A DNA stretch of 43,028 nucleotides from Bacteroidota bacterium (lineage in GTDB: Bacteria > Bacteroidota > Bacteroidia > Chitinophagales > BACL12), in NCBI GenBank assembly GCA_016124275.1, contig WGOA01000017.1, positions 1 to 43,028 of the forward strand, written 5' to 3'. How positions within the stretch are numbered: position 1 is the first letter of the stretch; every line of letters starts with the position of its first letter. Positions 41,947-43,028 of the stretch are shown one piece after another. Under the pieces are notes generated by a model. The model was given only the letters and a program-made list of their open reading frames with translations, was not told where the DNA came from and ran no database searches. Both the position numbers and the translations under genes were made by a program.

Positions 41947-41972
41947 TCTCCTCCTTAGTACTACGTTTTCAA

Positions 41973-43028
41973 ATGAAGATGAATATGCGTCAATCCATTC
42001 ACGTCCTTGCTGTGCTGGTGCTGTTTATGGCAACCGGTACGCTTCAGGCGCGCGAGAACATCGGCATGGCCCGTAAAAACGCCTCTGCCTACCAAAGGCT
42101 GGCCAACGATTGTAACGATGCGACCTCTCAGGTTGACTTAGACATCAACAACGTCCGTGCCCGTTTGCTTGGGGCCGGTGACTTTTGGTGGGACTTGACC
42201 AACCCGGTTTATGTGGTCCCTAAAGTCGACCCTTCTACCGGGGTTATTGAGGTGAGCTCACTCTTTGCCGGAGCCTTGTGGCTCGGGGGAATTGACGCCG
42301 GTGGTCAGCTCAAAATTGCTGCGCAAACCTACCGCCAAAGCGGTAACGACTTTTGGCCTGGTCCCCTGGACAATTTAGGTACCACCAGCTCGGACGTTTG
42401 TTCGGCTTATGACCGCCACTGGAAGGTGGACCGCATTCAAATTGATGAGCACATTGCACTTGCAGCAGCAGGTGTCCCCGTTTCGTTGGGCAGTATCCCC
42501 AATGCCATTTTGGAGTGGCCTGCCAGGAACAACCCTTACGCAAAAGGGAAGAACAGTGTATCGCTTACGATCGATCGCAACCTGGCCCCCTTTGTGGATG
42601 CAGATGGCAACGGGGAGTACGATCCAACGCAAGGCGATTACCCGGATGTAGATGGTGACCAAGCCATTTTTTGGGTTTACAACGACAAGGGTAACATTCA
42701 CTCAGAGACGAATGGCGATGCTATGAGCATTGAAATTCAGGCCTTGGCTTTCGGGTTCAAGACCTCGGATGAGATCAATGACATGACCTTCTATCGCTAC
42801 CAAATCCTGAACTTCAGTACCGGTCCTTTGGACTCTACTTTCTTTGCCGTGTGGTCTGATGCAGACTTAGGATGGTACCTGGATGACTATGTCGGTTGCG
42901 ACACTGCCCTGGATTTGGGCATCTGCTATAACGGCCAGGCTGTTGACGGTCCTGGTTCGCCGAACTACGGCAACCGTCCTCCAATTGTTGGAACAGACTT
43001 TTTTCAAGGGCCCAAGAAGTTCTTCAAC
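41973..43028 (+). CDS. Large secreted protein, 3' partial (T9SS-substrate-like)
   Basis: An open frame of 352 codons running off the window end. It starts with a signal peptide (MRQSIHVLAVLVLFMATGTLQA within the first 26 residues; ATG 41973, 41979 and 41985 are all possible). Recognisable pieces are NNVRARLLGAGDFWWDL, SLFAGALWLGGIDAGGQLKIAAQTYRQSGNDFWPGPL and an acidic, probably calcium-binding loop, VDADGNGEYDPTQGDYPDVDGDQ. This pattern occurs in large Bacteroidota surface or exported proteins that usually end in a T9SS sorting domain; that end is outside the window, so T9SS export is inferred. It starts 26 bases after the TonB receptor and is probably co-transcribed. Confidence 0.8.
   Translation, partial: MKMNMRQSIHVLAVLVLFMATGTLQARENIGMARKNASAYQRLANDCNDATSQVDLDINNVRARLLGAGDFWWDLTNPVYVVPKVDPSTGVIEVSSLFAGALWLGGIDAGGQLKIAAQTYRQSGNDFWPGPLDNLGTTSSDVCSAYDRHWKVDRIQIDEHIALAAAGVPVSLGSIPNAILEWPARNNPYAKGKNSVSLTIDRNLAPFVDADGNGEYDPTQGDYPDVDGDQAIFWVYNDKGNIHSETNGDAMSIEIQALAFGFKTSDEINDMTFYRYQILNFSTGPLDSTFFAVWSDADLGWYLDDYVGCDTALDLGICYNGQAVDGPGSPNYGNRPPIVGTDFFQGPKKFFN

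Overview
The window comes from a GC-rich (mid-50s percent by eye) member of the Bacteroidota. The evidence is a complete porP-gldK-gldL-gldM-gldN type IX secretion (T9SS) motor locus, a PorW/SprE-type protein, a TonB-dependent receptor with a carboxypeptidase-like N-terminal domain, DUF4271 beside hemD, and promoter-like sites of the Bacteroidota form TTTG-N19-21-TAnnTTTG. A Saprospiria-like (Lewinella/Haliscomenobacter-type) organism is my inference; there is no rRNA to confirm it. I saw no tRNA, rRNA, CRISPR array or transposase by eye. No gene-free stretch exceeds about 235 bases.

Layout. 1-1552: 3' part of an S9-family serine peptidase. 1566-3269: an AT-rich gene for a DUF262/DUF1524 (GmrSD-like) protein, probably a transferred defence gene, between two convergent housekeeping genes. 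3502-8387: hemW, diverging from an Omp85-type outer-membrane protein with overlapping start codons, then DUF4271 and hemD. 8448-10649: a DUF255 thioredoxin-domain protein. 10790-16741: porP, gldK, gldL, gldM, gldN, closed by a clear intrinsic terminator. 16884-18996: a divergent second gldM/gldN pair, the most unusual part of the window. The GldM-like protein has lost its membrane anchor and its second domain; the GldN-like protein carries a TLVNPx tandem repeat.

26729-19003 (minus): sprE/porW-like, PBP1A, uvrC and a family 2 glycosyltransferase, tightly packed. 26832-28763 (plus): M23 peptidase, bactofilin, atpZ and a small membrane protein, with no ATP synthase genes following. 35876-28773 (minus): leucyl aminopeptidase, pdxA, DUF177/YceD, rpmF, fabH, efp, accB, accC, a vitamin B6 / ribosome / fatty-acid set. 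36093-37988 (plus): rsmA and a 2-hydroxyacid dehydrogenase. 38188-end (plus): a large TonB-dependent receptor and the start of a large secreted protein.

How it fits together: GldL and GldM form the proton-driven inner-membrane motor, GldK and GldN the periplasmic ring, and PorP and SprE/PorW are accessory T9SS parts. The last gene looks like the kind of exported protein this machine handles. The gldM2/gldN2 pair keeps only the periplasmic portions of the apparatus and is the best candidate here for an undescribed T9SS variant or accessory module.
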